Below are positions 8,818 through 17,975 of a stretch of 64,000 bases of DNA, piece by piece. The DNA is from Collinsella aerofaciens. GTDB lineage: Bacteria; Actinomycetota; Coriobacteriia; Coriobacteriales; Coriobacteriaceae. Within the stretch, counting starts at the first letter, position 1. Each line of letters starts with the position of its first letter. A program made the translations under genes and the position numbers. The stretch is taken from assembly GCF_002736145.1 (NCBI RefSeq), contig NZ_CP024160.1, positions 1,178,001 through 1,242,000 of the forward strand, read 5' to 3'. Under the pieces are notes generated by a model, which made no database searches, had not been told where the DNA came from, and was given only the letters and a program-made list of their open reading frames with translations.

Positions 8818-8994
8818 CGTGGCACGTTCCCAGTGTGCGGCGGAGGGGGCGGGCCTGAGGCATATTAAGGTTGCTGCTCTACAGTCCTGCTCACGACGGA
8901 GAGCACATTAAGTGCTCTCCTGTTCGTGCGGAACTCGCGACAACCTTAATATGCCTCAGGCCCGCCCCCTCCGCCGCACACTGGGAACGCCACG
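8818..8994. repeat. Long palindromic element A (54-bp outer stem, conserved core)
   Basis: The left arm 8818-8873 and right arm 8941-8994 are exact reverse complements over 54 bp, apart from two extra bases (AC, 8824-8825) in the left arm. They enclose a 67-nt core (8874-8940) holding CTACAGTCCTG, a 9-bp inner hairpin GGAGAGCAC/GTGCTCTCC with loop ATTAA, and GTGCGGAACTCGCGA. The same core recurs at 24886 and 37984 with unrelated outer stems. It starts 31 bp below the stop of the phosphatase gene and lies upstream of rplC. Confidence 0.9.
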
Positions 8995-9024
8995 TTGATG
9001 TCTGCTAAACCTTGCTCGCTCAGG

Positions 9025-9645
9025 CTAATGACTTTGCTGGGGATCCACAATTTGCTGCAAGGTGAACTTGCATTGGAGCGTATCGTCCTCTTCTCGTGCA
9101 TCGTCAAAATCGAAGATCATGATGGCGCAGTTGGGGAGTTTTGTTGGGAGCTCGAAGCCCTCTGGGGCTGTAGCCTTGATGAATTGGCGGCTGGCGCTGC
9201 CGTGGCTTACTGCTAGGAGGGTTTCGATGCCATCGGCTCCCATGATATTGGTGAGGGTGCCTACCATGCGCTCCCGCAGGGCATGGCTTCCTTCTCCGCC
9301 AAATGGGACCAAATCCTCGCCGGGGTCCCAGACGTCGGTGGGTAGGGCGTCGTGCGGGCCCTCTTCGAAGGTGCCGTAGCTGCGCTCGATGATGCCTTCG
9401 CAGGGCTCGACTGCTGTGTCCGGGCCGAGGAGCTCGCATGCGACGAGCTGAGCCGTGTCCATAGCTCGGCCTAAGGGCGAAGAGACCACTTTGTCGGGGA
9501 CGACGCCGTGGGCTTTGAGCCATGCGGCTGCCATTCCCGCTTGCTTGCGGCCCAGATCGGTCAACGGAGAATCGCAGCGGCCCTGGACGAGCTTTTTAAC
9601 GTTGAATTCTGTCTGACCGTGGCGGAGTAGATATAGACGCTTCAT
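9025..9645 (-). CDS. Histidine phosphatase family protein (phosphoglycerate mutase-like)
   Basis: 206 residues beginning MKRLYLLRHGQTEFNVKK, the RHG phosphohistidine motif of the branch, with SSPLGRAMDTAQ, the acid region ERSYGTFEEG and the second histidine in VSHGSASRQF. These enzymes remove or transfer phosphate on small molecules or proteins. The divergent C-terminal half does not look like cofactor-dependent glycolytic PGM, so a phosphatase is more likely. The start at 9645 follows AAGGGGAG. It stands alone between the CDF transporter and element A. Confidence 0.85.
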   Translation of the reverse strand: MKRLYLLRHGQTEFNVKKLVQGRCDSPLTDLGRKQAGMAAAWLKAHGVVPDKVVSSPLGRAMDTAQLVACELLGPDTAVEPCEGIIERSYGTFEEGPHDALPTDVWDPGEDLVPFGGEGSHALRERMVGTLTNIMGADGIETLLAVSHGSASRQFIKATAPEGFELPTKLPNCAIMIFDFDDAREEDDTLQCKFTLQQIVDPQQSH

Positions 9646-9684
9646 GCTCTCCCCTTCTGTATAACTTGCTTTGCTGGCACAGCC

Positions 9685-10845
9685 CTACTCGTGGGTATGG
9701 CCTACGTAGTCTTCGTCGATCGTGATCTTGGCAATCGACTTGGGGTATTCGAATTCCACCTTTTTTGCCAACGTACGCTTTAGGTCCTCGGCGCTCATCT
9801 GCAGATCCGAGGGGCGCATGCAGTCAAAGATCACGTTGGTGTGCGTAGGACCCGGCACACAGCGTAGGTCGTGGATCGAGAGGCGGCTATCGACCTCTTG
9901 AGCCATAGCGTTGATGCGCAGACGCATGCTCGCCACCTTTGGATCGTCGGTCACGATGGGGTCGTAATGGAGCGTGACGATCATGCCGTCTTCGTTCCTA
10001 AACGACTGCTCGATGTTATCGAGCGTGTCGTGACTTTCCAGCGGGCTGGCCTCGGCCGCCATCTCGGCGTGCGCACTTGCAAACTTCCTGCCCGGACCGT
10101 AATCGTGAACCATAAGGTCGTGGACGCCCAAAACGCCGGGGTAGCTCATGATCTTGTCTCGGATATGTTTGACCAGCTTGGGATCGGGCGCCTGGCCCAA
10201 AAGCGGGCTCACCGTATCCTGGATGAGCTCAAAACCACTCCAGCCGATATAGGCGCCAACGGCAAGGCCGACCCATGCGTCAAGATTGATATGCGTCACC
10301 TGGGAAACAATCGCGCACGCCAGCACGGCGCCCGTGGCTAGGACATCGTTTTTGGAATCCTGAGCGGTCGCATGCAACGTCTCGGACTCAATGCGGTCAC
10401 CGAGCTTTTGGTTGAGGGCCGCCATCCACAGCTTTACAACCATCGAAAGTGCCAGGACTGCCACCAGGGCAAGCGAGAACTCGACAGGCTCTGGGTTGAC
10501 GATACGCTCCACCGAGGACTTCACCAGTTCGATGCCAATAAGCAGCACGAGCGCCGCCACAACCAGACCCGAGAGATACTCGTAGCGGCCATGGCCGTAA
10601 GGATGCTCGGGGTCGGCCGGCTTGCCCGCCAGCTTAAAGCCCAGCACGCTCACGATATTCGAGCTGGCATCGGACAGGTTGTTCATGGCATCCGCCACAA
10701 TCGAAACCGATCCCGACAGCACGCCAATTGCACCCTTCGCAGCGCATAGTGCCACATTGGCGAGAATACACACCATGCCCGTCAACGTTCCCACGCGTGC
10801 ACGGTCGCCCTGCGCACGACGAACAATCCACTCGACCATCTGCAT
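9685..10845 (-). CDS. Cation diffusion facilitator (CDF) family transporter
   Basis: 386 residues. An N-terminal membrane domain of about six helices (from residue 20) carries the two Asp-rich metal motifs (DAMNNLSDASSN and DSKNDV) and GHGRYEYL. The cytosolic C-terminal region is longer than in simple CDF proteins and includes a ferredoxin-like domain (YPGVLGVHDLMVHDYGPG). CDF proteins export Zn, Mn, Fe or Cd in exchange for protons; the metal cannot be assigned here. The last residues, YVGHTHE, may bind metal. The gene lies between accDA and the histidine phosphatase with no clear partner. Confidence 0.9.
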   Translation of the reverse strand: MQMVEWIVRRAQGDRARVGTLTGMVCILANVALCAAKGAIGVLSGSVSIVADAMNNLSDASSNIVSVLGFKLAGKPADPEHPYGHGRYEYLSGLVVAALVLLIGIELVKSSVERIVNPEPVEFSLALVAVLALSMVVKLWMAALNQKLGDRIESETLHATAQDSKNDVLATGAVLACAIVSQVTHINLDAWVGLAVGAYIGWSGFELIQDTVSPLLGQAPDPKLVKHIRDKIMSYPGVLGVHDLMVHDYGPGRKFASAHAEMAAEASPLESHDTLDNIEQSFRNEDGMIVTLHYDPIVTDDPKVASMRLRINAMAQEVDSRLSIHDLRCVPGPTHTNVIFDCMRPSDLQMSAEDLKRTLAKKVEFEYPKSIAKITIDEDYVGHTHE

Positions 10846-10980
10846 CCGCCCCCACGGTACTACCTATATATCTATTGCTCAAACGGATTGTAGTGTAGCC
10901 ACTTTGTCCCCCAGATACAAAAAGGCCGCAACCCACACGAGCCACGACCTTGGAATGTGCCATGCGGGACTGTCCCTTTG

Positions 10981-12705
10981 TCACATCGTGCGATACCGAC
11001 CGATTGCGCGGTACTTTTCGTAGCGGAGGTTTGTGAGGGTCGCGTCGTCGAGCTGCCCAAGCGTATCGAAGGCATCAAATGCCGAGGATATGACGGCGCC
11101 GGCGATCTCCTCATGCGACAGGCCCCTATCGTCAACAATGCCGTCGATAATGCCGAGCGCCAACAGATCGGGGGCCGTGAGCTTAAGCGCCTCGGCGGCC
11201 TCATTCGCGCGCTCGGTATCCTTCCACAGGATCGATGCACAGGCCTCGGGGCTCACGACCGAATAGGCCGAGCTCGAGAGCATCAGGATGCGGTCGGCCA
11301 CGGACAGCGCCAGCGCGCCACCAGAGCCACCCTCGCCTGTCACCACCGAGACAATCGGCGTCTTAAGGCCGCTCATCTCCATGAGATTCTGGGCAATCGC
11401 CTCGCCCTGGCCGCGCTCCTCGGCACCGATGCCGCAAAACGCGCCCGAAGTATCGACCAAGCACAGAACCGGTCGACCAAACTTTTCGGCCTGGCGCATC
11501 AGACGACGCGCTTTGCGGTAACCCTCGGGATGCGCCATGCCAAAGTTGCGGCGCATACGCTCTTTGGTCGTGGTGCCGCGCTCGATGGCGATGACCGTTA
11601 CGGGGCGTCCGTCTTTCCAGCCAATGCCAGCCACCACGGCAGCATCGTCGCCAAAGTAGCGGTCGCCGTGCAGCTCTACGAATCCGTCGAGACCCAACGA
11701 GATCATCTCGCCTGCCGTGGCGCGGTTCGCCGAGCGAGTCTGTTTGACGATTTCGAGCGCGCTTTTTGGTGCGGCCGAGCGCTTAAACAAGTGTCCCAGC
11801 TTTTTGCCGCGACGACCCGTATGCACGATCTCATGCGGTGCCCCCAGGCCGGGCGCGTGCCCTTCGTGCAGCGCCAGCAGCTCGCCTACCGTGAGCGCAA
11901 TCTCACCACGCGGAACAACGGCATCGCAAAAGCCGTGCTCCAGCAAAAACTCGGAACGCTGGAATCCCTTGGGCAGACGCTTGTGCATGTTCTGCTCGAT
12001 CACACGCGGGCCGGCAAATGCCGTCAGGGCATCGGGCTCGGCCAGGATAATGTCGCCCTCCATGGCGAAGCTCGCGGTTACGCCTCCGGTCGTAGGATCG
12101 GTGAGCACCGTGATATACAGACCGCCCGCCTCGCTGTGGCGCCTAACCGCCGCAGAAATCTTGGCCATCTGCATAAGCGATGTCACGCCCTCTTGCATGC
12201 GCGCACCGCCCGAAACGGTAAAGCCGACAACTGGCAATCCCAGCTCGGTCGCACGCTCAAATGTGCGACAGATCTTCTCGCCCACCACGGAGCCCATCGA
12301 GCCCATCATAAAGTTGGCATCCATAAAGAAGAGTGCCGTATCGCAGGCGCGGATTTTGCCCCTGCCGCACACAACGGCATCGCGCTCGCCCGAACGCTCG
12401 CCCGCGCTCTTAAGCTTGTCGGCATAGCCGGGAAACGAAAGGAAGTCCTCCGACGCCAGACTGGCATCCCATTCCTCAAACGTGCCCTCGTCAACCGTCA
12501 TGCGCACGCGCGCGCGACCGCTCACGCGAAAGTGTTTGCCGCAACGAGGGCAGACCTCGAGGTTGTCGTGCAGGCGTGCCTCATCGATCACACGGCGGCA
12601 CTCCGGGCACTTGATAAACACGTGGCGCGCGGGAAACTCGGCGCACGACTCGGTCATCGGCCCCTCGAGGACGTTGACCGTCTTCGCTTTTCTATTCATC
12701 AGCAT
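10981..12705 (-). CDS. accDA: Acetyl-CoA carboxylase carboxyltransferase, fused beta-alpha subunits
   Basis: 574 residues combining AccD (about 1-285, with zinc finger Cys33/36/52/55: CPEC, CPRC) and AccA (about 290-574, with GDRYFGDDAAVV, SGAFCGIGAEERGQ and GEGGSGGALAL). It transfers the carboxyl group from carboxybiotin on AccB to acetyl-CoA, making malonyl-CoA. The start at 12705 overlaps the accC stop by 14 bp and has GGGG 7 nt upstream. Most bacteria keep the subunits separate; the single chain fixes their ratio. It is the last gene of the fatty-acid operon. Confidence 0.95.
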   Translation of the reverse strand: MLMNRKAKTVNVLEGPMTESCAEFPARHVFIKCPECRRVIDEARLHDNLEVCPRCGKHFRVSGRARVRMTVDEGTFEEWDASLASEDFLSFPGYADKLKSAGERSGERDAVVCGRGKIRACDTALFFMDANFMMGSMGSVVGEKICRTFERATELGLPVVGFTVSGGARMQEGVTSLMQMAKISAAVRRHSEAGGLYITVLTDPTTGGVTASFAMEGDIILAEPDALTAFAGPRVIEQNMHKRLPKGFQRSEFLLEHGFCDAVVPRGEIALTVGELLALHEGHAPGLGAPHEIVHTGRRGKKLGHLFKRSAAPKSALEIVKQTRSANRATAGEMISLGLDGFVELHGDRYFGDDAAVVAGIGWKDGRPVTVIAIERGTTTKERMRRNFGMAHPEGYRKARRLMRQAEKFGRPVLCLVDTSGAFCGIGAEERGQGEAIAQNLMEMSGLKTPIVSVVTGEGGSGGALALSVADRILMLSSSAYSVVSPEACASILWKDTERANEAAEALKLTAPDLLALGIIDGIVDDRGLSHEEIAGAVISSAFDAFDTLGQLDDATLTNLRYEKYRAIGRYRTM

Positions 12706-14035
12706 AGAGATGCCCCATCAGATCGGTGTGGTACATGCCCGACAAGAACTCGTCGTTTGCCAGCACGTCGAGCTGAAGCTCGCTGTTTTCGCTCACGCCC
12801 TCAATCACGAGCTCGCCCAGGGCCGAGCGCATCTTGCGAATGGCGCTGTCACGCGTGGGCGCACATACGATGAGCTTGCCGAGCATGGAGTCGTAGTACG
12901 GCGGAACTTTCGCTCCGGTAAACATGGCCGAATCCCAGCGCACGCGCGGACCACCCGGCACACGCAACGCGGTGACCGTTCCGCACGACGGCAGAAAGTC
13001 CGGCGTTTCGGCATTAATGCGGCACTCCATGGCGTGGTTGCGGACCGGCATATCCTCCTGCTCAAAGGGCAGAGGCTGGCCGGCTGCCACGCGCAGCTGC
13101 CACTTGACCAAGTCGGTATCGGTCACAAACTCCGTAACCGGATGCTCCACCTGTAAGCGCGTGTTCATTTCCATAAAGTAGAAATTGCCGTCGTCCGAAT
13201 ACAGGAACTCGATGGTACCGGCTCCTTCGTAGCCGACGGCACGAGCCAGGTCGCGCGCGGCCTTGTGCATGCGCGCGCGAATATCATCGCGTCCGTCGAG
13301 GCACGGCGCGGGGCTCTCCTCAATCAGCTTTTGGTTGCGGCGCTGCACCGAGCACTCGCGCTCGCCGAGCGAAAACACATGGCCCTGCTTATCGGCCATA
13401 ATCTGCACCTCAACGTGGTGCGCCGGCGCGACGAACTTCTCCATGTAGCACTCGCCGTCACCAAAAACGGCCTCACCCTCGGCACGCGCCTCGATGAACG
13501 CCTTTGCCGCATCTTCCACGCGTTCGACCTTGCGAATGCCGCGACCGCCACCGCCGGCACGCGCCTTAATGAGCACGGGGCAGCCAATGCGCTCGGCCTC
13601 GGCCGTTGCCTCCTCGGGACTTTTGAGCAAATCGCAGCCCGGAACGATGGGCACGCCCGCCGCGGCAGCCGTTCGACGTGCGGCGTCCTTGTCGCCCATG
13701 CTGTCGATCACCTCGGCCGAAGGACCGACAAACGCCAAGCCATACTTGTCGCAGTCGCGCACGAAGCTCGCCTTCTCGGAAAAGAAGCCATAGCCGGGAT
13801 GAATTGCCTTAGCTCCCGACTTTACGGCACAGGTGAGCACAGCATCGTCGTTGAGGTAGCTCTCGGCAAGACGCGGGCCGCCGATGCAATACGCCTCGTC
13901 GGCAAGCTGCACGTGCAGCGCGTCCGCATCGGCCGTGGAATAAACGGCGACGGTCTTGATGCCCATATCGCGGCACGCGCGGATAACACGGACCGCGACT
14001 TCGCCGCGGTTGGCGATGAGCACTTTGTCGAACAT
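12692..14035 (-). CDS. accC: Acetyl-CoA carboxylase, biotin carboxylase subunit
   Basis: 447 residues from the ATG at 14035 (MFDKVLIANRGEVAVRVIRA), preceded by AAGGAAGG; the open frame runs to 14254 but that lead overlaps fabZ and is not protein-like. The ATP-grasp domain shows KARAGGGGRGIRKV, HPGYGFFSEKASF and MEMNTRLQVEHPVTE. It carboxylates biotin on AccB using ATP and bicarbonate. It is placed between fabZ and accDA in the operon. Confidence 0.97.
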   Translation of the reverse strand: MFDKVLIANRGEVAVRVIRACRDMGIKTVAVYSTADADALHVQLADEAYCIGGPRLAESYLNDDAVLTCAVKSGAKAIHPGYGFFSEKASFVRDCDKYGLAFVGPSAEVIDSMGDKDAARRTAAAAGVPIVPGCDLLKSPEEATAEAERIGCPVLIKARAGGGGRGIRKVERVEDAAKAFIEARAEGEAVFGDGECYMEKFVAPAHHVEVQIMADKQGHVFSLGERECSVQRRNQKLIEESPAPCLDGRDDIRARMHKAARDLARAVGYEGAGTIEFLYSDDGNFYFMEMNTRLQVEHPVTEFVTDTDLVKWQLRVAAGQPLPFEQEDMPVRNHAMECRINAETPDFLPSCGTVTALRVPGGPRVRWDSAMFTGAKVPPYYDSMLGKLIVCAPTRDSAIRKMRSALGELVIEGVSENSELQLDVLANDEFLSGMYHTDLMGHLYADE

Positions 14036-14045
14036 GGAGCCTTCC

Positions 14046-14468
14046 TTAACTTTCGTGCATGAGTGCAAAAGACATATCGGCGCGGCAGCAAACCTCACCG
14101 TTGACGCTCGCGGTGCCCGTCGCAAAGCGGAACGGCCCGCGCGCACGCGTGATGGAGCACACCAGATCCACCGTGTCGCCCGGGCGCACCGGACGCTTAA
14201 AGCGCACCTTGTCCAGACTCGTGTAGAACGGCGTCGCGCCGCGCGCCTCCTCATCGCCCATCAGCAACACGCAGCAGTTCTGGGCGAGCATCTCGCACTG
14301 AATCACGCCGGGAACGACCGGGTTTCCCGGAAAATGTCCCTGCAAAAAGTACTCGTCGCCCGTAATCGTGATCTTGCCGTGGGCCTCGTCGCCCACCAGC
14401 TCGGCTTCGTCGAGCAAAAGCATCGGCTCGCGATGCGGCAACAGCTTCTTGAGCTCTTCTTTGTTCAT
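14046..14468 (-). CDS. fabZ: 3-hydroxyacyl-ACP dehydratase
   Basis: 140 residues from the ATG at 14468 (MNKEELKKLLPHREPMLLLD); a GTG at 14477 would add three residues. Hot-dog fold with the catalytic His in GHFPGNPVVPG and the Glu in QCEMLAQ. It dehydrates 3-hydroxyacyl-ACP to trans-2-enoyl-ACP in each elongation round. No separate FabA/FabN isomerase is visible in the operon, so how unsaturated acids are made, if they are, cannot be seen here. Confidence 0.95.
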   Translation of the reverse strand: MNKEELKKLLPHREPMLLLDEAELVGDEAHGKITITGDEYFLQGHFPGNPVVPGVIQCEMLAQNCCVLLMGDEEARGATPFYTSLDKVRFKRPVRPGDTVDLVCSITRARGPFRFATGTASVNGEVCCRADMSFALMHES

Positions 14469-14477
14469 GGATATCAC

Positions 14478-14954
14478 CTATCCGATCCTCATGAGGCAGC
14501 TGCCGAACTCCACGAGGTCGCCGTCGGCCACGCAGATCTCGAGCACCTCGCCATCCGCCTCTGCCGTCACCTCGTTGAGAACCTTCATGGCCTCGATGAT
14601 GCAGAGGGTCTCGCCGGCCTTGACCTTGGAGCCCACGCGCACAAACGGCTCGTCGCCCGGCGCCGGGGCAGCATAGAAAACGCCGACCATGGGAGCGGTT
14701 ACCTCGGTGCCCTTGATCTCCGGTGCGGCGGCAGGCGCTTGCGCGGCGGGCTCCGGTGCGGCGGCAGGCATGGCGACAGGAGCCACCGCCGGAGCGGTCA
14801 CGGCACCCGGCATGGGCATGGGCAAGGCAACCGGCTGTGCGGCGCTCGCACGCTCGAGTTCGACCGCGGTGCCATCGGGCTCCTCAACGCGTACGCGCGT
14901 GAGGCCGCGGTCCTCCATAACATCGGCTATCTCGGCAAGTCTTTTGGAATCCAT
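14478..14954 (-). CDS. accB: Biotin carboxyl carrier protein of acetyl-CoA carboxylase
   Basis: 158 residues: a short N-terminal helical part, an Ala/Pro/Met-rich linker (about 38-80) and a C-terminal biotinyl domain with EAMKVLNEV, whose Lys carries biotin. It shuttles the carboxyl group from AccC to AccDA. The protein ligase BirA, which attaches the biotin, is encoded divergently from the same operon head at 20335. Confidence 0.96.
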   Translation of the reverse strand: MDSKRLAEIADVMEDRGLTRVRVEEPDGTAVELERASAAQPVALPMPMPGAVTAPAVAPVAMPAAAPEPAAQAPAAAPEIKGTEVTAPMVGVFYAAPAPGDEPFVRVGSKVKAGETLCIIEAMKVLNEVTAEADGEVLEICVADGDLVEFGSCLMRIG

Positions 14955-14957
14955 GCT

Positions 14958-16205
14958 CTAGCTCCTCGCATATCTACGCAGCGCGATGGCAGCGTTGTGG
15001 CCGCCAAAGCCCAGGTTGGTCGAAAGCGCCCAGGTAAGGTCGGCGCGAACCGCGCGATTGGGCGTGTAATCAAGATCGCAGGCGGGATCGGGAGTGTGGT
15101 AGTTAATGGTCGGAGGTACCACGCCCTGCTCGAGCGCCATGGCACAGGCCATGACCTCGATGGCACCCGTGGCACCGATCATGTGGCCGGTCATCGACTT
15201 GGTCGACGAGACGTGCGCGGCGCGTGCCGCGTCCTCGCCGAGCGCACGCTTAATGCCCGCCGTCTCGGACGAATCGTTGAGCCTGGTCGAGGTGCCGTGG
15301 GCATTGATGTAGAGACCCTCGGAAGGCTTGACGTCGCCCTCGGCAACCGCCAGCGATATCGCGCGGGCAATGCCGGCAGCCTCGGGATCGGGGCTCGTGA
15401 TGTGATAGGCATCATCGGTGTTGCCGTAGCCCACGACCTCGGCATAAATGTGCGCACCGCGCGCCTGCGCATGTTCCATGCTCTCGAGTACCAACACGCA
15501 GGCGCCCTCGCCCATCACAAAGCCGTCACGGTCTGCATCGAACGGGCGGCAAGCCGTCGCGGGATCGGGGTTGGTGGTCAATGCGCGGCAGGACGTAAAG
15601 CCTGCAACGGCGTCGGGGATAATGGCCGCCTCGGCGCCGCCCGCGAGGATCGCGTCGGCATAGCCGTGCTTGATGGCGCGGAACGCCTCGCCCACCGCAT
15701 GGGCAGACGTCGCGCAAGCGGTCACGACGGGCAGGGTCGGTCCCTTTGCCTTGTGACGGATTGCGATATTGCCCGATGCCATGTTGGGGATCATCATCGC
15801 GATCATGTAAGGCGATGCGCGGCGGGGCCCACGGTCGGCAATCGTATGGACGTTGTCGACGAGCGTCTGCATGCCGCCCACGCCCGACCCCACGTAAACG
15901 CCCAGGCGCTCGCGATCGATGGCGCCTTCGACATCAAAGCCCGCATCGTGCATTGCCTCGTCCGAAGCCGCCATCGCAAACTGAACGCAGGGGTCCAGAT
16001 GCTTGGCGTCACGCTTGCCAAAGTACTCGTTGCCGTCAAAGCCCTTGACCTCGGCCGCCACCTTGACGGTAAACGCATCGGTATCGAAGTGCGTGATCGG
16101 GCCGATGCCGCACGTGCCGGCACACATGGCCGCCCAGGTGGCAAGCGCGGTGTTGCCGAGCGGCGATACGGCACCGATGCCGGTGATTGCAACTCTCTGT
16201 TCCAT
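14958..16205 (-). CDS. fabF: 3-oxoacyl-ACP synthase II
   Basis: 415 residues from the second of two tandem ATGs (16205, MEQRVAITGIGAVSPLGN); AGGAG lies 6 nt upstream of it and only 3 nt from the first ATG at 16208. Thiolase fold with the Cys-His-His triad in VTACATSAH, NAHGTSTRLND and KSMTGHMIGATG. It condenses malonyl-ACP with acyl-ACP during elongation. It lies 3 bp from accB. Confidence 0.97.
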   Translation of the reverse strand: MEQRVAITGIGAVSPLGNTALATWAAMCAGTCGIGPITHFDTDAFTVKVAAEVKGFDGNEYFGKRDAKHLDPCVQFAMAASDEAMHDAGFDVEGAIDRERLGVYVGSGVGGMQTLVDNVHTIADRGPRRASPYMIAMMIPNMASGNIAIRHKAKGPTLPVVTACATSAHAVGEAFRAIKHGYADAILAGGAEAAIIPDAVAGFTSCRALTTNPDPATACRPFDADRDGFVMGEGACVLVLESMEHAQARGAHIYAEVVGYGNTDDAYHITSPDPEAAGIARAISLAVAEGDVKPSEGLYINAHGTSTRLNDSSETAGIKRALGEDAARAAHVSSTKSMTGHMIGATGAIEVMACAMALEQGVVPPTINYHTPDPACDLDYTPNRAVRADLTWALSTNLGFGGHNAAIALRRYARS

Positions 16206-16244
16206 CATGGTCTCCTCATCCAAGCCGTTCTTCGGCCCTGGTTT

Positions 16245-17018
16245 CTACATCGCCATTCCACCGTCAATGCGTACGACCTCGCCCGTAATGTAGGCCGCCG
16301 CATCGCTCGCCAAAAAGCGCACCACGCCGGCCACTTCCTCGGGACACGCCATGCGCTTAAGGGGAATCTGTTCCTCGGTTGCCGCACGCACCTTCTCCGA
16401 GAGCTTTGCCGTCATATCTGTCTCGACAAACCCGGGGGCGACCGCGTTCACTCGTACGCCGCGGGGCGCAAGCTCGCGCGCCACCGCCTTGGTAAGCCCT
16501 ATCACACCCGCCTTGGAGGCAGCGTAGTTGGCTTGCCCGGCATTGCCCATCAGGCCCACGACCGAGCTCATGTTGACGACGCAGCCGCCGCGCTGGTGCA
16601 TAAAGGTCTTGGTGAGTGCGCGCGTCATATTGAATGTTCCCTTGAGATTGACATCGAGCACGCGATCGAATGCGTCATCGCCCATGCGCATGAGCAGGCC
16701 ATCGCGGGTGATGCCGGCGTTGTTGACGAGCACCCAAATGGAGCCAAAGTCGCTCAGGACCGCCTCCACGCATGCGCTGACGGCATCGGGGTCGGCCACA
16801 TCGCATTGATACGCGCGAGCTGTGGCACCAGCGGCCTCGCAGGCTTCGCACGTCTCGCGCACCGCATCGACGCTGCCGGCATAGACGACGGCGATATCGT
16901 AGCCATCCTCCGCCAAACCGATAGCGCAGGCGCGGCCGATACCCCGCGAGCCGCCCGTGACCAGTGCCACGCGACGTGAGTCATTGCGCTCGAGCGCGCC
17001 GTTGTTCAAGTTGCCCAT
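16245..17018 (-). CDS. fabG: 3-oxoacyl-ACP reductase
   Basis: 257 residues. Short-chain dehydrogenase with NADPH motif TGGSRGIGRA, NNAG, catalytic Tyr-Lys in YAASKAG and the C-terminal substrate loop. It reduces 3-oxoacyl-ACP. AAAGGAATGAC precedes the ATG at 17018. A 13-residue lead before the Rossmann fold is slightly longer than usual. Confidence 0.96.
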   Translation of the reverse strand: MGNLNNGALERNDSRRVALVTGGSRGIGRACAIGLAEDGYDIAVVYAGSVDAVRETCEACEAAGATARAYQCDVADPDAVSACVEAVLSDFGSIWVLVNNAGITRDGLLMRMGDDAFDRVLDVNLKGTFNMTRALTKTFMHQRGGCVVNMSSVVGLMGNAGQANYAASKAGVIGLTKAVARELAPRGVRVNAVAPGFVETDMTAKLSEKVRAATEEQIPLKRMACPEEVAGVVRFLASDAAAYITGEVVRIDGGMAM

Positions 17019-17048
17019 GTCATTCCTTTCGGGTTACAGCCCCGTGGA

Positions 17049-17975
17049 CTATGCGAGCTCGTCGGCAATAGCTGCGACCTGCTCGGCCGTTTCGCACGAA
17101 TACACGCGAACGTCGCTCAGCGTACGCTTGACCAGGCCCGACAGCGTTTTTCCAGGGCCGACCTCAATAAACGTGTCGATGCCCTGATCCTGCAGAGTGT
17201 GCAGCGTGTCGACCCAGCGCACGGCATGGCTCACCTGGTTGGCTAAGACATCCGATGCTGCTCGCGGGTCCGCCGGATAGGGCGCCGCCGTCATGTTTGC
17301 CATGACCGGAATCAGCAGCGAAGACGGCGCGTGGCCGGCTTGGATATACGTCGCCAGCCCCTCAGTCGCCTCTGCCATATAGGGGCTATGGAATGCACCC
17401 GACACCGTGACCTTCATGGCGCGGCCGCCGGCCTCTTTTACTAGGACGTCGAGCTCCTGCAGCGCCTCGGACGCTCCGGCCACAACCGTCTGCTGCGGAC
17501 TGTTGTAGTTGACCGGCCAGCAGTCCTCGCCGGCCTGTTTTGCCAGGTTCTCGACTTGCGCCGCATCGAGCTTGATGACGGCGCGCATGCCGCCCGGATG
17601 GCGCTCGGCAGCCGCGGCCATCAGCGCCGCGCGCTCGCACACGAGCTCAAAGCCCGCTCGCGTACTGAATGCCCCCGCAAAGCTAAGCGCGGCGACCTCG
17701 CCCAGCGAGAATCCCGCACAGGCGGCAGGCACCACGCCGCGCTCGCGCAGGGCGACGGCGACAGCTAAGTCGTGCACGAACACGCAAGGCTGCGTGTTCT
17801 CGGTCTGCGAGAGCTCCTCCTTGGAGGCGCTCCGGCACTGCTCACTGGTCCCCGGGCGCACCTCGTCGGCAATGGCGAACACCTCGGCGGCCGCCGGCGA
17901 TGCCTCGATCAGGTCGACGCCCATCGCGGGGTGTTGGGCGCCCTGGCCGGCAAACAGAAACGCTACGCTACCCAT
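17049..17975 (-). CDS. fabD: Malonyl-CoA:ACP transacylase
   Basis: 308 residues from the ATG at 17975 (MGSVAFLFAGQGAQHPAMG). The active-site Ser is in GFSLGEVAAL and the His in SGAFHSPYM; GPGKTLSGLVKRTL closes the domain. It moves malonyl from CoA to ACP. The start overlaps the end of fabK by 13 bp, which suggests coupled translation. Confidence 0.96.
   Translation of the reverse strand: MGSVAFLFAGQGAQHPAMGVDLIEASPAAAEVFAIADEVRPGTSEQCRSASKEELSQTENTQPCVFVHDLAVAVALRERGVVPAACAGFSLGEVAALSFAGAFSTRAGFELVCERAALMAAAAERHPGGMRAVIKLDAAQVENLAKQAGEDCWPVNYNSPQQTVVAGASEALQELDVLVKEAGGRAMKVTVSGAFHSPYMAEATEGLATYIQAGHAPSSLLIPVMANMTAAPYPADPRAASDVLANQVSHAVRWVDTLHTLQDQGIDTFIEVGPGKTLSGLVKRTLSDVRVYSCETAEQVAAIADELA

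Noticed and set aside
8818..8994. The long palindromes as ordinary rho-independent terminators
   Set aside because: No U tract follows the stems on either strand, stems of 32-54 bp are far longer than needed, and the conserved part is the internal core.
13956..16979. A 1007-codon plus-strand open frame over the fatty-acid genes
   Set aside because: Same cause: an antisense shadow of accC to fabG. His/Arg-rich with no recognisable domain, and all minus-strand genes have motifs and binding sites.
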